Shown here: positions 9,619 through 17,522 of the stretch, one piece after another | How the letters are laid out: each line of letters starts with the position of its first letter | How positions within the stretch are numbered: position 1 is the stretch's first letter | Assembly (NCBI GenBank): GCA_001839685.1 | Contig: MLAK01001224.1 | Coordinates: 1-26,245, forward strand | Source of the DNA: Tritrichomonas foetus | Lineage: Eukaryota; Parabasalia; Tritrichomonadida; Tritrichomonadidae | Length of the DNA stretch: 26,245 bases | Reading direction: 5' to 3' | Program-made: the position numbers and the translations under genes | Notes under the pieces: model-generated | Told to the model about the DNA's origin: nothing | Database searches by the model: none | What the model saw: the letters and a program-made list of their open reading frames with translations, nothing else

Positions 9619-10144
9619 ATGGCCAGCATTGTTAATTTAAAACCAATTCACAAAATCAGATTAGCATTTATGGTCAGAAAAACCAAAATTATTATCAAGA
9701 CAATGCTTCAAAGCTTGTATGATGAGCCAACTAACACCAAAATTATGATTTGTGATAATTACAACAATACCATCATTAGCACAATATTTATTATTCACGT
9801 TAAATCCACCAAATCCAGCGTAAAGTATGCGTTTTCTTTATTATTGATGTGTCATGTCAAAGCAGTATTATCTCATAAATTGCATTTGTGAAGTCAAGCA
9901 AAATGATATAACAACTCGTGATTCAAATTTTAATGATTCATTAGTTGAAGAAATGCCTGGTTCAATCATAATATTAGGACCAGCTGTTGATATGGCACAA
10001 CAAATGGAGCATCTTAGCGCAACAATGAAAGTGCATGTTTCACGTGCGTTTTATGAAATTATTTATGACTCGAATTTTAAGATTACAGAGCGTTGGTAAA
10101 TTGAACTAAAGAATGGTCCAGCTGTTGCCTATCTTGTCGAGTAA
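9619..10144 (+). pseudogene. Decayed class III adenylate/guanylate cyclase catalytic domain
   Basis: Two overlapping plus-strand frames (9619-9891 and 9854-10099) together follow the order of a nucleotidyl cyclase catalytic domain. The first has LQSLYDEPTNTKIMICDNY, resembling the family's metal-loop region, in which a Thr-Lys-Ile stretch precedes Gly-Asp. Here the Gly-Asp is lost. The second has ILGPAVDMAQQMEHL and KVHVSRAFYEIIY, which match the dimerisation and purine/ribose-binding end of the family. After an in-frame TAA at 10097-10099 the same frame continues IELKNGPAVAYLVE to the natural stop at 10142-10144. A frameshift, an internal stop and lost catalytic residues all point to a pseudogene. 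Trichomonads carry large families of membrane receptor cyclases, of which this would be a dead fragment holding only the C-terminal domain. Confidence 0.75.
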
Positions 10145-10599
10145 AAACTCTATATATGTATATGTAAAATCAACAAAATTTTGATGAAACCCTAGAAATT
10201 GATTTGTATATTATATAAAACTGCATAAGAAAATCTTTCTTTGTTTTTGATTTTTGATGTTTATGTGAATAATACTATGTTTTAAGAAACGAAAAGGAAA
10301 GGAAATTATCCGGAAATATATTTGATGGAATGAGATGGTACATGAAGTGACCATCTAGCACTATTTTTTATTCTTGTTATATTATCATCAAAGTTATTAA
10401 AAAATATAAAAAAGAATGAATGATTGCCAGCGACATAATGCTGTCAATATTGGTTTTTGTCGAATTTGAATAGTTATTTGGTTGTGAATATTCGATTTTT
10501 AAAAATCATATGATTCATAAATATGAGAACTTTTTCAAATGCATTCAATCACACTTTTTCTTTGAATAAAATCGATCATTTTCTTTAGAAAACATTCAC
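10145..10599. other. Intergenic, likely promoter region at the right end
   Basis: AT-rich and without an open frame. The last 30 bases carry a TCATT that could be the initiator of the next gene. Confidence 0.4.
10576..10580 (+). promoter_or_regulatory. Candidate initiator (Inr), TCATT, 20 bases before an ATG
   Basis: Trichomonad core promoters commonly use an initiator of the form TCA(C/T)(T/A) within a few tens of bases of the start codon. TCATT here lies 20 bases before the ATG at 10600. A second copy, TCACA, overlaps that ATG. The motif is short and frequent by chance. Confidence 0.4.
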
Positions 10600-11229
10600 A
10601 TGTCGAAAATCGGAAAAATTGCTCCTCATCAAAGGAAAAGCGAATTGAATTCTCTTGTGTACAAACTCGAAAAAGATACACTTGATTTCGTTAATTCAAT
10701 CCCAGGAGGTAAAATTCAGAATCACGATATTTTCATTTCGTCAAATTCCCAAAACACAAAATTTGAATCAGCAAATAACGAAAACAACGAAAATGTTGGA
10801 AATACAGGCGGTTATCAGAATTCGAACGACCAAGCAAACAAAAAAGCGAAAAAAGGAAAACATCGGAAGAACTCCAAATCTGAAAAGCCCGCGAAACACT
10901 CAAACCACAAAAAGCATTTGAATGACAGCAGCAGTGACAATAGCGATTTTGATGTCTTTGATAATGAAATCAAAGAGAGATCAATCAATCTTGAATTGGA
11001 GATTGATTCTAGCCTGGATGAAGAGAACGATAAGAGAAATGACGGGAAAGCTGAAAACTCTGAGAAATTAGAAAAAAAGCAAGAAAAATCAGGATCTTGT
11101 TTTCGGTCTTTGTCATGCGAGTTATTTGTGTTCATTATTGTTCTTTCATTGGAATTAATTCATATATTATATAAACGGTTCCATCCTGTCATTCCGGAAT
11201 CTCTAGGTGATGCCGTATCAGACCTATGA
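10600..11229 (+). CDS. Hypothetical tail-anchored-like membrane protein with charged low-complexity middle
   Basis: I do not recognise this 209-aa protein. Residues 1-45 look folded (SELNSLVYKLEKDTLDFVNS could be a helix). Residues 50-165 are low-complexity: Asn-rich, then a Lys/His-rich basic stretch (KKAKKGKHRK), then Ser/Asp/Glu-rich acidic sequence. A single hydrophobic segment at about 172-191 (CELFVFIIVLSLELIHILY) is followed by only 18 residues. This is the layout of a tail-anchored protein facing the cytosol, such as a SNARE-like or organelle-anchored adaptor, but there is no heptad pattern that shows a SNARE motif. The C-terminal tail begins with Lys-Arg. No signal peptide is visible. 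The start is the first ATG and has initiator-like sequence just upstream. Confidence 0.7.
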   Translation: MSKIGKIAPHQRKSELNSLVYKLEKDTLDFVNSIPGGKIQNHDIFISSNSQNTKFESANNENNENVGNTGGYQNSNDQANKKAKKGKHRKNSKSEKPAKHSNHKKHLNDSSSDNSDFDVFDNEIKERSINLELEIDSSLDEENDKRNDGKAENSEKLEKKQEKSGSCFRSLSCELFVFIIVLSLELIHILYKRFHPVIPESLGDAVSDL

Positions 11230-11298
11230 AAGCCAAAAAATTATAATCATGATAAATAAATTATTCGCAATTTTAATCGACTTTATTTTCCTCTCATA

Positions 11299-11376
11299 GT
11301 TACTAATAAATTATTAGTAACATATTATCAGCAATTAATTATTAATAAACTATTACTAATAAATTATTATTAGTAA
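11299..11376. repeat. Pair of related palindromes
   Basis: The first (11299-11321) has 11-bp perfect arms, GTTACTAATAA and its complement, around one base. The second (11353-11376) has 10-bp arms, TTACTAATAA and its complement, around four bases. The shared arm sequence shows they are copies of one motif. They lie 70-150 bases beyond the stop of the tail-anchored gene and could be part of its 3' end, a protein-binding dyad or debris of a small mobile element. Confidence 0.6.
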
Positions 11377-11876
11377 AAATAAATGTTTCTGATCTGAACA
11401 ATTATAAATGTTAATTATAAATGAATTAATTGGAAGTCTTCTTATATCAAAATCATTATTTGTTCTTAATCACTTAATAATTACAATGTATGAAAATGTT
11501 GTTTTTCTTGTAACTTTCTCATTGACGCCTCATGAACACGATATTTGTATTTGAGTGTTAATTTTGCAGTTTCAGATAAAAAAAGACATTTTGAAAGAAA
11601 TGTCGATAGTTTTAGTGACAAATAACTATAATCATTTGGTTAACTTGAATGTCTATATAGTATGACAATAATTAACAAAACAATAGATTCATCATATTAT
11701 TTTTGGAATAATTAATTGAATATGATTTATCTCCTATGATCAGAATACAAAGATTTATGCTCTTTTTACATTTAAAACAAACTTATCTTCTAAATTGAGT
11801 GAATAATTTTGAAAAGAGAAATTTGAAATCACTTATGAGATTTATATAGCCGTTTAGAATTTCCAAAAGTTTTCCA

Positions 11877-11881
11877 TCATT
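11877..11881 (+). promoter_or_regulatory. Candidate initiator (Inr), TCATT, 10 bases before an ATG
   Basis: The leader of the P-loop gene reads ccaTCATTcgg and then the ATG at 11891. The motif and its distance are those expected of a trichomonad initiator with a very short 5' untranslated region. This is the best-placed candidate in the window. Confidence 0.55.
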
Positions 11882-11890
11882 CGGATTTCA

Positions 11891-13525
11891 ATGTATAATC
11901 CTAACGCTAGAAGAGGTCCACCTCGACCAATCGCTTTTCTTTATAAGGTAGAATTCCCAGACGAAAGGCCATGTAAAATTCACCTTCCAACGAAATGGAA
12001 AGATTTATTAGATCTCGCAGAAACGGAATTAAAATTGAAACGACCAGTTAAGCAAATTCTCAATGAATCAGGCACTCCTTACACCAGTATTGAATCAATT
12101 CCACCACATGCAAGTTTATACATTTCATGTGCCACTCCATATGCCGAAGAACCCATTTACAAATCGCGCCTCCCATTAAAATCAGTTTCAAACCACTTTT
12201 TGAACTTACCAACAGTTAAACAGCCCAAACCCAAGCCAAAGCGTGATGATGCGGTTCAACATCAAGTTTTGGCAGCCTCGCCACAAACAGTCCAGGAAAA
12301 CATGAGAGATGCATTATTGACACTTTTTGCATCAATGACTCCAGAACAAAAAGCAGCATTACCTGCATCAGATAAACTCACGAAGCTTGCAAATGATACA
12401 GGCTATTATTCACTTGAGCATTCTCTTTTGTCACAATTCATCGGCCCATCATCTGTTATTTTCCACACAGAAATCGGGAAACTGGTGAATACTTGGATCA
12501 TCGATCATTTGAAAGGATTGAAACCACAAGATTGCAAGTTTATTATTGCTGGACCATCAAAATCAGGAAAATCGACATTACTTATGTCATCAGTTATGAT
12601 GTTTTATCAAAAATTACAAATTGCTGGTGAAGCATCAAACTATCTCATATTTCCATTGAATTGGTCACTTTATACAATTTTCTTAGATGATATCTCTAAG
12701 TTGTACACTATTTTTGTGACACTTACAATGGAATCATTGAAATCTACAAAACTTAATCTTATTCCAATTATTGCTCCCCTTCAGCAATGGTTTTTATCAT
12801 TAATTACTGTTCTTGCTTTCTCCCAGTTGCCACCAATTGTTATTCATTACCCAGGAATTTCAACAGATTCAATTATTAATGTTGGTTTGAAAATACACAA
12901 AGCATGGAATTCTAAATCAGGACTTGAAGATTTCTTAATCTCTATTGCTCGTTTACCAATCATGATTGCCCATGCGTTTGGACTTAAGAATTGTGTTTAC
13001 GTTTTTGATCATTTTGACGCGTGTGGATATATGATTGAACCAATTGACCGTTTTAGAGAAAGTGAATATGCTCTTTCTTTATCTAATGTAATTTGTGATG
13101 CACTTTCAAATGCAATTTATTTTGTTGCTTCATTGGATGACACAGAATTCTTTGCTAATTTCACACTTCAAGATTACAGACAGCTTTCAACTGAACGTTT
13201 AATTAACTTAAAGAGCGAAGAAGAGATAATGATTGCACAACCACCAGTTACAATCAATATGGATCTTTGTCGTGGATGTCCAGCTTATTGTGCTACCTTC
13301 CAACGACTCTGCCAAATGATCAGAAACACCAATGAAAAAACAGCCGTGAAAAATCAGTTTTCAAAAATGAAATCTATTGTTGATGCAAGCAGGAAGACTC
13401 TCTTGAGACAGGAGGTTTTCCGTTTTTGCACACTGCTTGCTCAAGAATATGCTGAAGATGTCCTCACACCAGAAGTATTAAATGGTCTTGAAGACAGAGC
13501 AGAATATGATATTAGAATTCGGTAA
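11891..13525 (+). CDS. P-loop NTPase with DCX/ubiquitin-like N-terminal domain
   Basis: This 544-aa protein has two parts. Residues about 14-83 (FLYKVEFPDERPCKIHLPT through IPPHASLYISC) look like a ubiquitin-fold domain of doublecortin type: a beta hairpin, a helix (WKDLLDLAETEL), then a strand ending in an 'is it legible' turn before the last strand. A Pro/Lys linker (about 108-120) follows. Residues about 215-440 form a P-loop NTPase with Walker A GPSKSGKST (221-229), followed by Leu-Leu, and a Walker B candidate VYVFDHFD (369-376). The layout recalls STAND or AAA-type ATPases more than kinases. The C-terminal part contains RGCPAYC and is helical. DCX domains bind microtubules, so a cytoskeletal role is possible but is inference. 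The protein has no membrane segment. I know no named family with this pairing. Confidence 0.8.
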   Translation: MYNPNARRGPPRPIAFLYKVEFPDERPCKIHLPTKWKDLLDLAETELKLKRPVKQILNESGTPYTSIESIPPHASLYISCATPYAEEPIYKSRLPLKSVSNHFLNLPTVKQPKPKPKRDDAVQHQVLAASPQTVQENMRDALLTLFASMTPEQKAALPASDKLTKLANDTGYYSLEHSLLSQFIGPSSVIFHTEIGKLVNTWIIDHLKGLKPQDCKFIIAGPSKSGKSTLLMSSVMMFYQKLQIAGEASNYLIFPLNWSLYTIFLDDISKLYTIFVTLTMESLKSTKLNLIPIIAPLQQWFLSLITVLAFSQLPPIVIHYPGISTDSIINVGLKIHKAWNSKSGLEDFLISIARLPIMIAHAFGLKNCVYVFDHFDACGYMIEPIDRFRESEYALSLSNVICDALSNAIYFVASLDDTEFFANFTLQDYRQLSTERLINLKSEEEIMIAQPPVTINMDLCRGCPAYCATFQRLCQMIRNTNEKTAVKNQFSKMKSIVDASRKTLLRQEVFRFCTLLAQEYAEDVLTPEVLNGLEDRAEYDIRIR

Positions 13526-13932
13526 GAATTATTTTACTTTTTCATATATTTTTTTAAATGATAAAATTTGCTGTATTTCCCCATTTTGATCTTTCATTTT
13601 AATCTTTAATTTTGATCTTTTATTTGGATCTTTCATTTTGATTTTTATTTTGATTTTTTATTTTGATCTTTCATTTTGATCTTTAATTTTGATCTTTTAT
13701 TTTGATCTTTTATTTTGATCTTTAATTTGGATCTTTCATTTGGATCTTTCATTTTGATCTTTCGTTTTTATTTTCATTTTTATTTGCATTTTGATCATCA
13801 TTAATAATAGTAGAATAAGATAAAAGTGCACTATTTTAATTTTTTATTTAAATACAAATTTTATTAACCTTTAAACCATGACTCCAAAAAAGAAGAAAAT
13901 CCCAAAAAAGAATCACAAAATCAAGAATTTTG
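13526..13932. other. Convergent intergenic region containing a minisatellite
   Basis: The region lies between the stop codons of the P-loop gene (rightward) and the histone-fold gene (leftward). Its main content is the 13-bp tandem repeat at 13583-13763. The rest is AT-rich 3' flanking sequence. Confidence 0.6.
13583..13763 (+). repeat. 13-bp tandem repeat, about 14 units
   Basis: The consensus unit is ATTTTGATCTTTC, with variants ending in A or T and some with TTTGG in place of TTTTG. Thirteen units are 13 bases long and one is 12. Several variant units recur in order, which suggests local duplication. It begins 57 bases after the stop of the P-loop gene, so it probably lies in or near its 3' untranslated region. 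Confidence 0.9.
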
Positions 13933-14181
13933 TTAGGAATCAGAATCATCTATTGTTGAAAGTAAATATTGAAGTTCTGGGGTATTTTCAATTACATCTC
14001 TAATGTCTTCTTTTGTCACATTTTTTTTGCTTTGATGTGTTCGTCGAATAATCATATTCATAAATTTGATGAGCATTATGCCGATAAGTTCTGGAGTAGA
14101 ATCATCAATTTCACAGGATGGGTAAGTCTCTTTTAAAAGTTCGTGAATTTCTGATAAACTGAGAATTTGATTTTCTTGCAT
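13933..14181 (-). CDS. Small histone-fold protein (NF-YC/DRAP1/TAF-like)
   Basis: This 82-aa protein fits a histone fold. A first helix (SLSEIHELLKETY) is followed by a short loop (PSCEID), a long central helix (about 28-54: TPELIGIMLIKFMNMIIRR) and a second loop NVT. The last helix is KEDIRDVIENTPELQYL. The pattern of a Thr-x-Glu-Asp-Ile start to the last helix and a C-terminal 'pelqyL' resembles NF-YC, DRAP1/NC2-alpha and other CBF/NF-Y or TAF-type subunits rather than core histones. Such proteins work as heterodimers in transcription or chromatin complexes. No basic tail is present. An in-frame TAG lies seven codons upstream of the ATG, so this is the natural start unless the frame is broken: another frame upstream (ATG at 14293) is open through STKIIQFIREILEI and could supply an N-terminal extension. 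Confidence 0.6.
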   Translation of the reverse strand: MQENQILSLSEIHELLKETYPSCEIDDSTPELIGIMLIKFMNMIIRRTHQSKKNVTKEDIRDVIENTPELQYLLSTIDDSDS

Positions 14182-14338
14182 AAATCCAAAAATAATGACC
14201 TAAATTGACCTTGAATATAATTTCGAGTATTTCGCGAATAAATTGAATGATTTTTGTTGACGAAACTTTTTCATACATACTTTGGTCAATCATATTGAAA
14301 AAAACACATCGATATGGTTAAATGGTCGGCCAAAAAAA

Positions 14339-17023
14339 ATGTTTTTTGTCCTCTTTTCTCTTGCTCTTTCATTCGAACAGTCAAAATACCGAACTTGCAG
14401 TGACTCAAAATTTTGCCAACGTAACAGAAACGTGAATAAACAAAATTGGACCATCAATGAAAATTCGATAAAAAATAGCGGAAATAAATTTGAAGCACTC
14501 ATAAACGATGGAAGGTTTCGAAACGACCTCAAATTAACGATAAGTTTTCTTTCATGCGGATCAGCAAGAATTCGAGTTGAACCAACAAAAAAAGAAAACT
14601 TTCATCGATTCGATTTATCCAAAGAAAAAACAGTCATAAATCAAAACGAATTGAATTCTCTCAATGAATATACAATGAAAAAAACATCAAAAAGTGTCAT
14701 TTTAACATCAAATCAGAATAATTTCCATAGTATTGAAATTAACTTTTCTCCGTTCTTTATAACGTTAACTGATAAAAGTGGAACCAAAAGAATGACAATA
14801 AATGCCGACGATACTGCCATTTTTGAGACTAATCGCAATATTGATTCTGATCCTGAACTTTTTGAACATGTAACATTCGATTACCAAGATGATGTAATAC
14901 CAAATGGACCTACTGCTGTTTCAATGAACGTTGATTTCCATTCAAACGGTGTTAAATTGACGGGTCTTCCTTCTCATTCATTCATGTCAAATGAACTTCC
15001 TCTGACACAAAATTCTGAGCCACTTCGACTTTTTAATACAGATACAACCAAATATGATGTCAATTCTACAACATCAATGCATGGTTCAGTTCCATTCATA
15101 TTTGGCTATTCTAATAGTGGATTCGATGCAGCTTATTGGAATAACCCAAGTGATACACTTATAGATATTTATGATAACTTCAACAATAATCAAAATAGTC
15201 AGCAGAAAGGTTCTATTGGAAAAAGTGTCAGATTTATTTCTGAAGGTGGATTAATTGACCTTTTTGTATTTACAAGTTCTCAACCTGCTGAAATTTCTAA
15301 CTCATTTACAAAAATTACAGGAAGACCACAACTTGTTCCAGAATTTGCACTCGGCTTCCACCAAAGCAGGTGGGGCTATTATTCTGATGATGTTATTGAA
15401 GATGTTTCTCATACTCTTGATGAGCACTTGATTCCACATGATTCAATTTGGCTGAATGTAGACTCACTTGATAATAGAAAGATCCTCACATTTGAAAATG
15501 ATGCTTTTCCATCACCATCTAAACTTTTTGGTAAATTCGCACAATCTAAACGATATATCATTGAATATTTAATGCCGCAAATAAAAGGAAATAATGATTT
15601 TCCTTTATTCGATGAAGCTGAAAAGAACCAATTTTTGGTTAAACATCACCTTGGTGCAACATACTTCGCAAATGGATATCCAGGAAAGACAGCATGGATT
15701 GACTTCTTTAATGAAAAAGCCCAAAGATGGTGGGAATCATGCATCTCGTCTCAATTTTTGAATATTGATCATAATGTATTCATTAACTTGGATATGAACC
15801 AGCCAAGTGTTTATGAAGATTATGAAATGACTTTCCCTCGAACATTAAAGGTCCAAACAACTTTGAACAATCACCAATATGAAATAGAAATCAGAGAAGT
15901 TCATAATCTTTACGGACACTTATCAGCATATTCAACTTTCAATGGCTTATTGAAACGTGATTCAAAGAACTTGAAGAGGCCATTTATTTTATCTAAATCC
16001 TTCTTTGCTGGAACACAGAAATATGCAGTTGTTTCACAAGGTGACAACCAAGCATCATGGAGACATTTAGCTGCATCATTGTCAATGGTTTTGAGCTATG
16101 GTATTGCTGGTCAAGTGTACAATGGTGCAGATGTTGGTGGATACTTCGATCATAAATTAGATGGTCAACTTTTATCAAGGTGGTATCAAGTTGGTGCATG
16201 GACTTACCCATTCTTCAGAAGCCATACACACCGTTTAAGTCAAAGTCGTGAAATCCTCACATTAAATGATGAACAATTTGATGTTGCTCGCGAAGCAATA
16301 GTTGATAGATACAAATTATTACCTTACTGGTATACACTTTCCCGACATTCGAATTTAACTGGTGAACCAATCATTCGACCAGTCTGGTGGGAATTTCCAA
16401 CAAGCATCGAATCTACTGAAACAAGTGATACTGTTATGCTCGGTTCAAGTTTATTGATTTCGCCATTCCTTGATGTAAATCAAACTGAAAAGACTTTGAA
16501 TTTACCACCACAATCAAAATGGTATAATTACCAAACACTTCAAGAAGTTCAAAAGCTTGTACAAATAGATTTAAATGGTGGCCGAACGCCAGTTTTCATT
16601 CGTGGCGGCTCTATTATTCCAACTAAGAATAAAATCCGACGATCTTCAGAACTCATGAAGAAAGATTCATTTAGTTTGACTGTCGCAGTTGATGAAAATG
16701 GAAAAGCTAGCGGTGACCTTTATGTAGATGATGGAAAAACAATTAATTTCATGAAATCAGAATATATTCACAAACTGTTTGAATTTGATGGGACGAAATT
16801 ATCATCAAGCAACTTTGATCAAGATGGAAAGAATGATAATTTTTCATCCGACTTTGAAACCAAGATTCAACAGATTCGAATTGTTGGATTGAATAAGAAG
16901 CCAACTAAAATTTTGGATAGAAAAGGCAACAACATTAATTTCACGATTCAAAATGGAATTGTTGAAATTTATGAAGTTGATGCGAATCTCAAGAACGATT
17001 TGGAAATTACATTTTTATTTTAA
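14339..17023 (+). CDS. ER glucosidase II alpha-like GH31 glycosidase
   Basis: The protein is 894 aa from the ATG at 14339 (the frame is also open upstream but only from a TTG). It opens with a signal peptide (FFVLFSLALSF), then CSDSKFCQRNR (about 20-30), the cysteine motif typical of the glucosidase II catalytic subunit. The GH31 barrel follows, with FALGFHQSRWGY, the nucleophile region NLDMNQPS (Asp 485), SFFAGTQKYAVVSQGDN with the acid/base Asp 569, GADVGG and RWYQVGAW. The C-terminal beta domains include FIRGGSIIP and LYVDDG. Length and domain order match the alpha subunit. By family knowledge it trims glucose from N-glycans in the ER. In trichomonads, whose N-glycan precursors are thought to lack added glucose, the substrate would be the glucose put on by UGGT in the calreticulin cycle. 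Several conserved active-site residues are changed (see findings). It diverges from the histone-fold gene, with only about 160 bases between the two ATGs. Confidence 0.88.
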   Translation: MFFVLFSLALSFEQSKYRTCSDSKFCQRNRNVNKQNWTINENSIKNSGNKFEALINDGRFRNDLKLTISFLSCGSARIRVEPTKKENFHRFDLSKEKTVINQNELNSLNEYTMKKTSKSVILTSNQNNFHSIEINFSPFFITLTDKSGTKRMTINADDTAIFETNRNIDSDPELFEHVTFDYQDDVIPNGPTAVSMNVDFHSNGVKLTGLPSHSFMSNELPLTQNSEPLRLFNTDTTKYDVNSTTSMHGSVPFIFGYSNSGFDAAYWNNPSDTLIDIYDNFNNNQNSQQKGSIGKSVRFISEGGLIDLFVFTSSQPAEISNSFTKITGRPQLVPEFALGFHQSRWGYYSDDVIEDVSHTLDEHLIPHDSIWLNVDSLDNRKILTFENDAFPSPSKLFGKFAQSKRYIIEYLMPQIKGNNDFPLFDEAEKNQFLVKHHLGATYFANGYPGKTAWIDFFNEKAQRWWESCISSQFLNIDHNVFINLDMNQPSVYEDYEMTFPRTLKVQTTLNNHQYEIEIREVHNLYGHLSAYSTFNGLLKRDSKNLKRPFILSKSFFAGTQKYAVVSQGDNQASWRHLAASLSMVLSYGIAGQVYNGADVGGYFDHKLDGQLLSRWYQVGAWTYPFFRSHTHRLSQSREILTLNDEQFDVAREAIVDRYKLLPYWYTLSRHSNLTGEPIIRPVWWEFPTSIESTETSDTVMLGSSLLISPFLDVNQTEKTLNLPPQSKWYNYQTLQEVQKLVQIDLNGGRTPVFIRGGSIIPTKNKIRRSSELMKKDSFSLTVAVDENGKASGDLYVDDGKTINFMKSEYIHKLFEFDGTKLSSSNFDQDGKNDNFSSDFETKIQQIRIVGLNKKPTKILDRKGNNINFTIQNGIVEIYEVDANLKNDLEITFLF

Positions 17024-17053
17024 TTGTTACATGATATTTTATTTTTCTTTTTC

Positions 17054-17084
<31 letters not shown>

Positions 17085-17522
17085 CTGTTATAAAGTAAAC
17101 ATTTAAAACATGATTATTATTTGATCATTATTTTTTATTACTATTTTGAACCACACTCAGTGTCATTAACTCTTAATATATACAGTCAAACCATTTACTG
17201 GGGAAAAAAATAATGATGACATTTTTATTATCTTCATTGTTTCGTGTAAGATGATTGAAAGTTGTCGTTTAGATCGAGACTACCAAATCTTAAATAATCA
17301 CACTTGCTCAATATCTTTTCAAAATCTAATATTAGATTTAACTTCCAATTTATATAGTTCATGGTTAACATCATGTTGATATGGCAGGATTTATTTTTCC
17401 ACCAGTAGGCTTTGTGTTTTGACACATAAAATGGGTAAATGTGACGTGGCTTTGCGGTACCAATTATAAATTCAAAAACTTCAACTTTTTAATAATATAA
17501 TTGAAAAGATCCGAAATTCAAT
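17024..17522. other. Intergenic with ATT/TTA microsatellite
   Basis: This is the 3' flank of the glucosidase gene and the leader of the FYVE gene. Besides the trinucleotide repeat at 17054-17083 I see no feature. A 63-codon minus-strand frame starts only at GTG and has no support. Confidence 0.5.
17054..17083 (+). repeat. (TTA)10 microsatellite
   Basis: Ten uninterrupted TTA units begin 31 bases after the glucosidase stop codon, inside the probable 3' untranslated region. Confidence 0.9.

Larger units (their letters stand above)
11230..11890. other. Intergenic with two palindromes
   Basis: AT-rich and without a gene. Two closely related hairpin-forming palindromes lie at 11299-11321 and 11353-11376. 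The next gene's initiator candidate is at the right end. Confidence 0.5.

Noticed and set aside
14262..14290. GTATGT as a possible 5' splice site in the histone-fold gene leader
   Set aside because: Trichomonad introns usually end in a conserved ACTAACACACAG-type motif, and none is visible before the histone-fold frame.
17234..17425. 63-codon minus-strand frame upstream of the FYVE gene
   Set aside because: It starts at GTG, has no ATG near its start and shows no domain.
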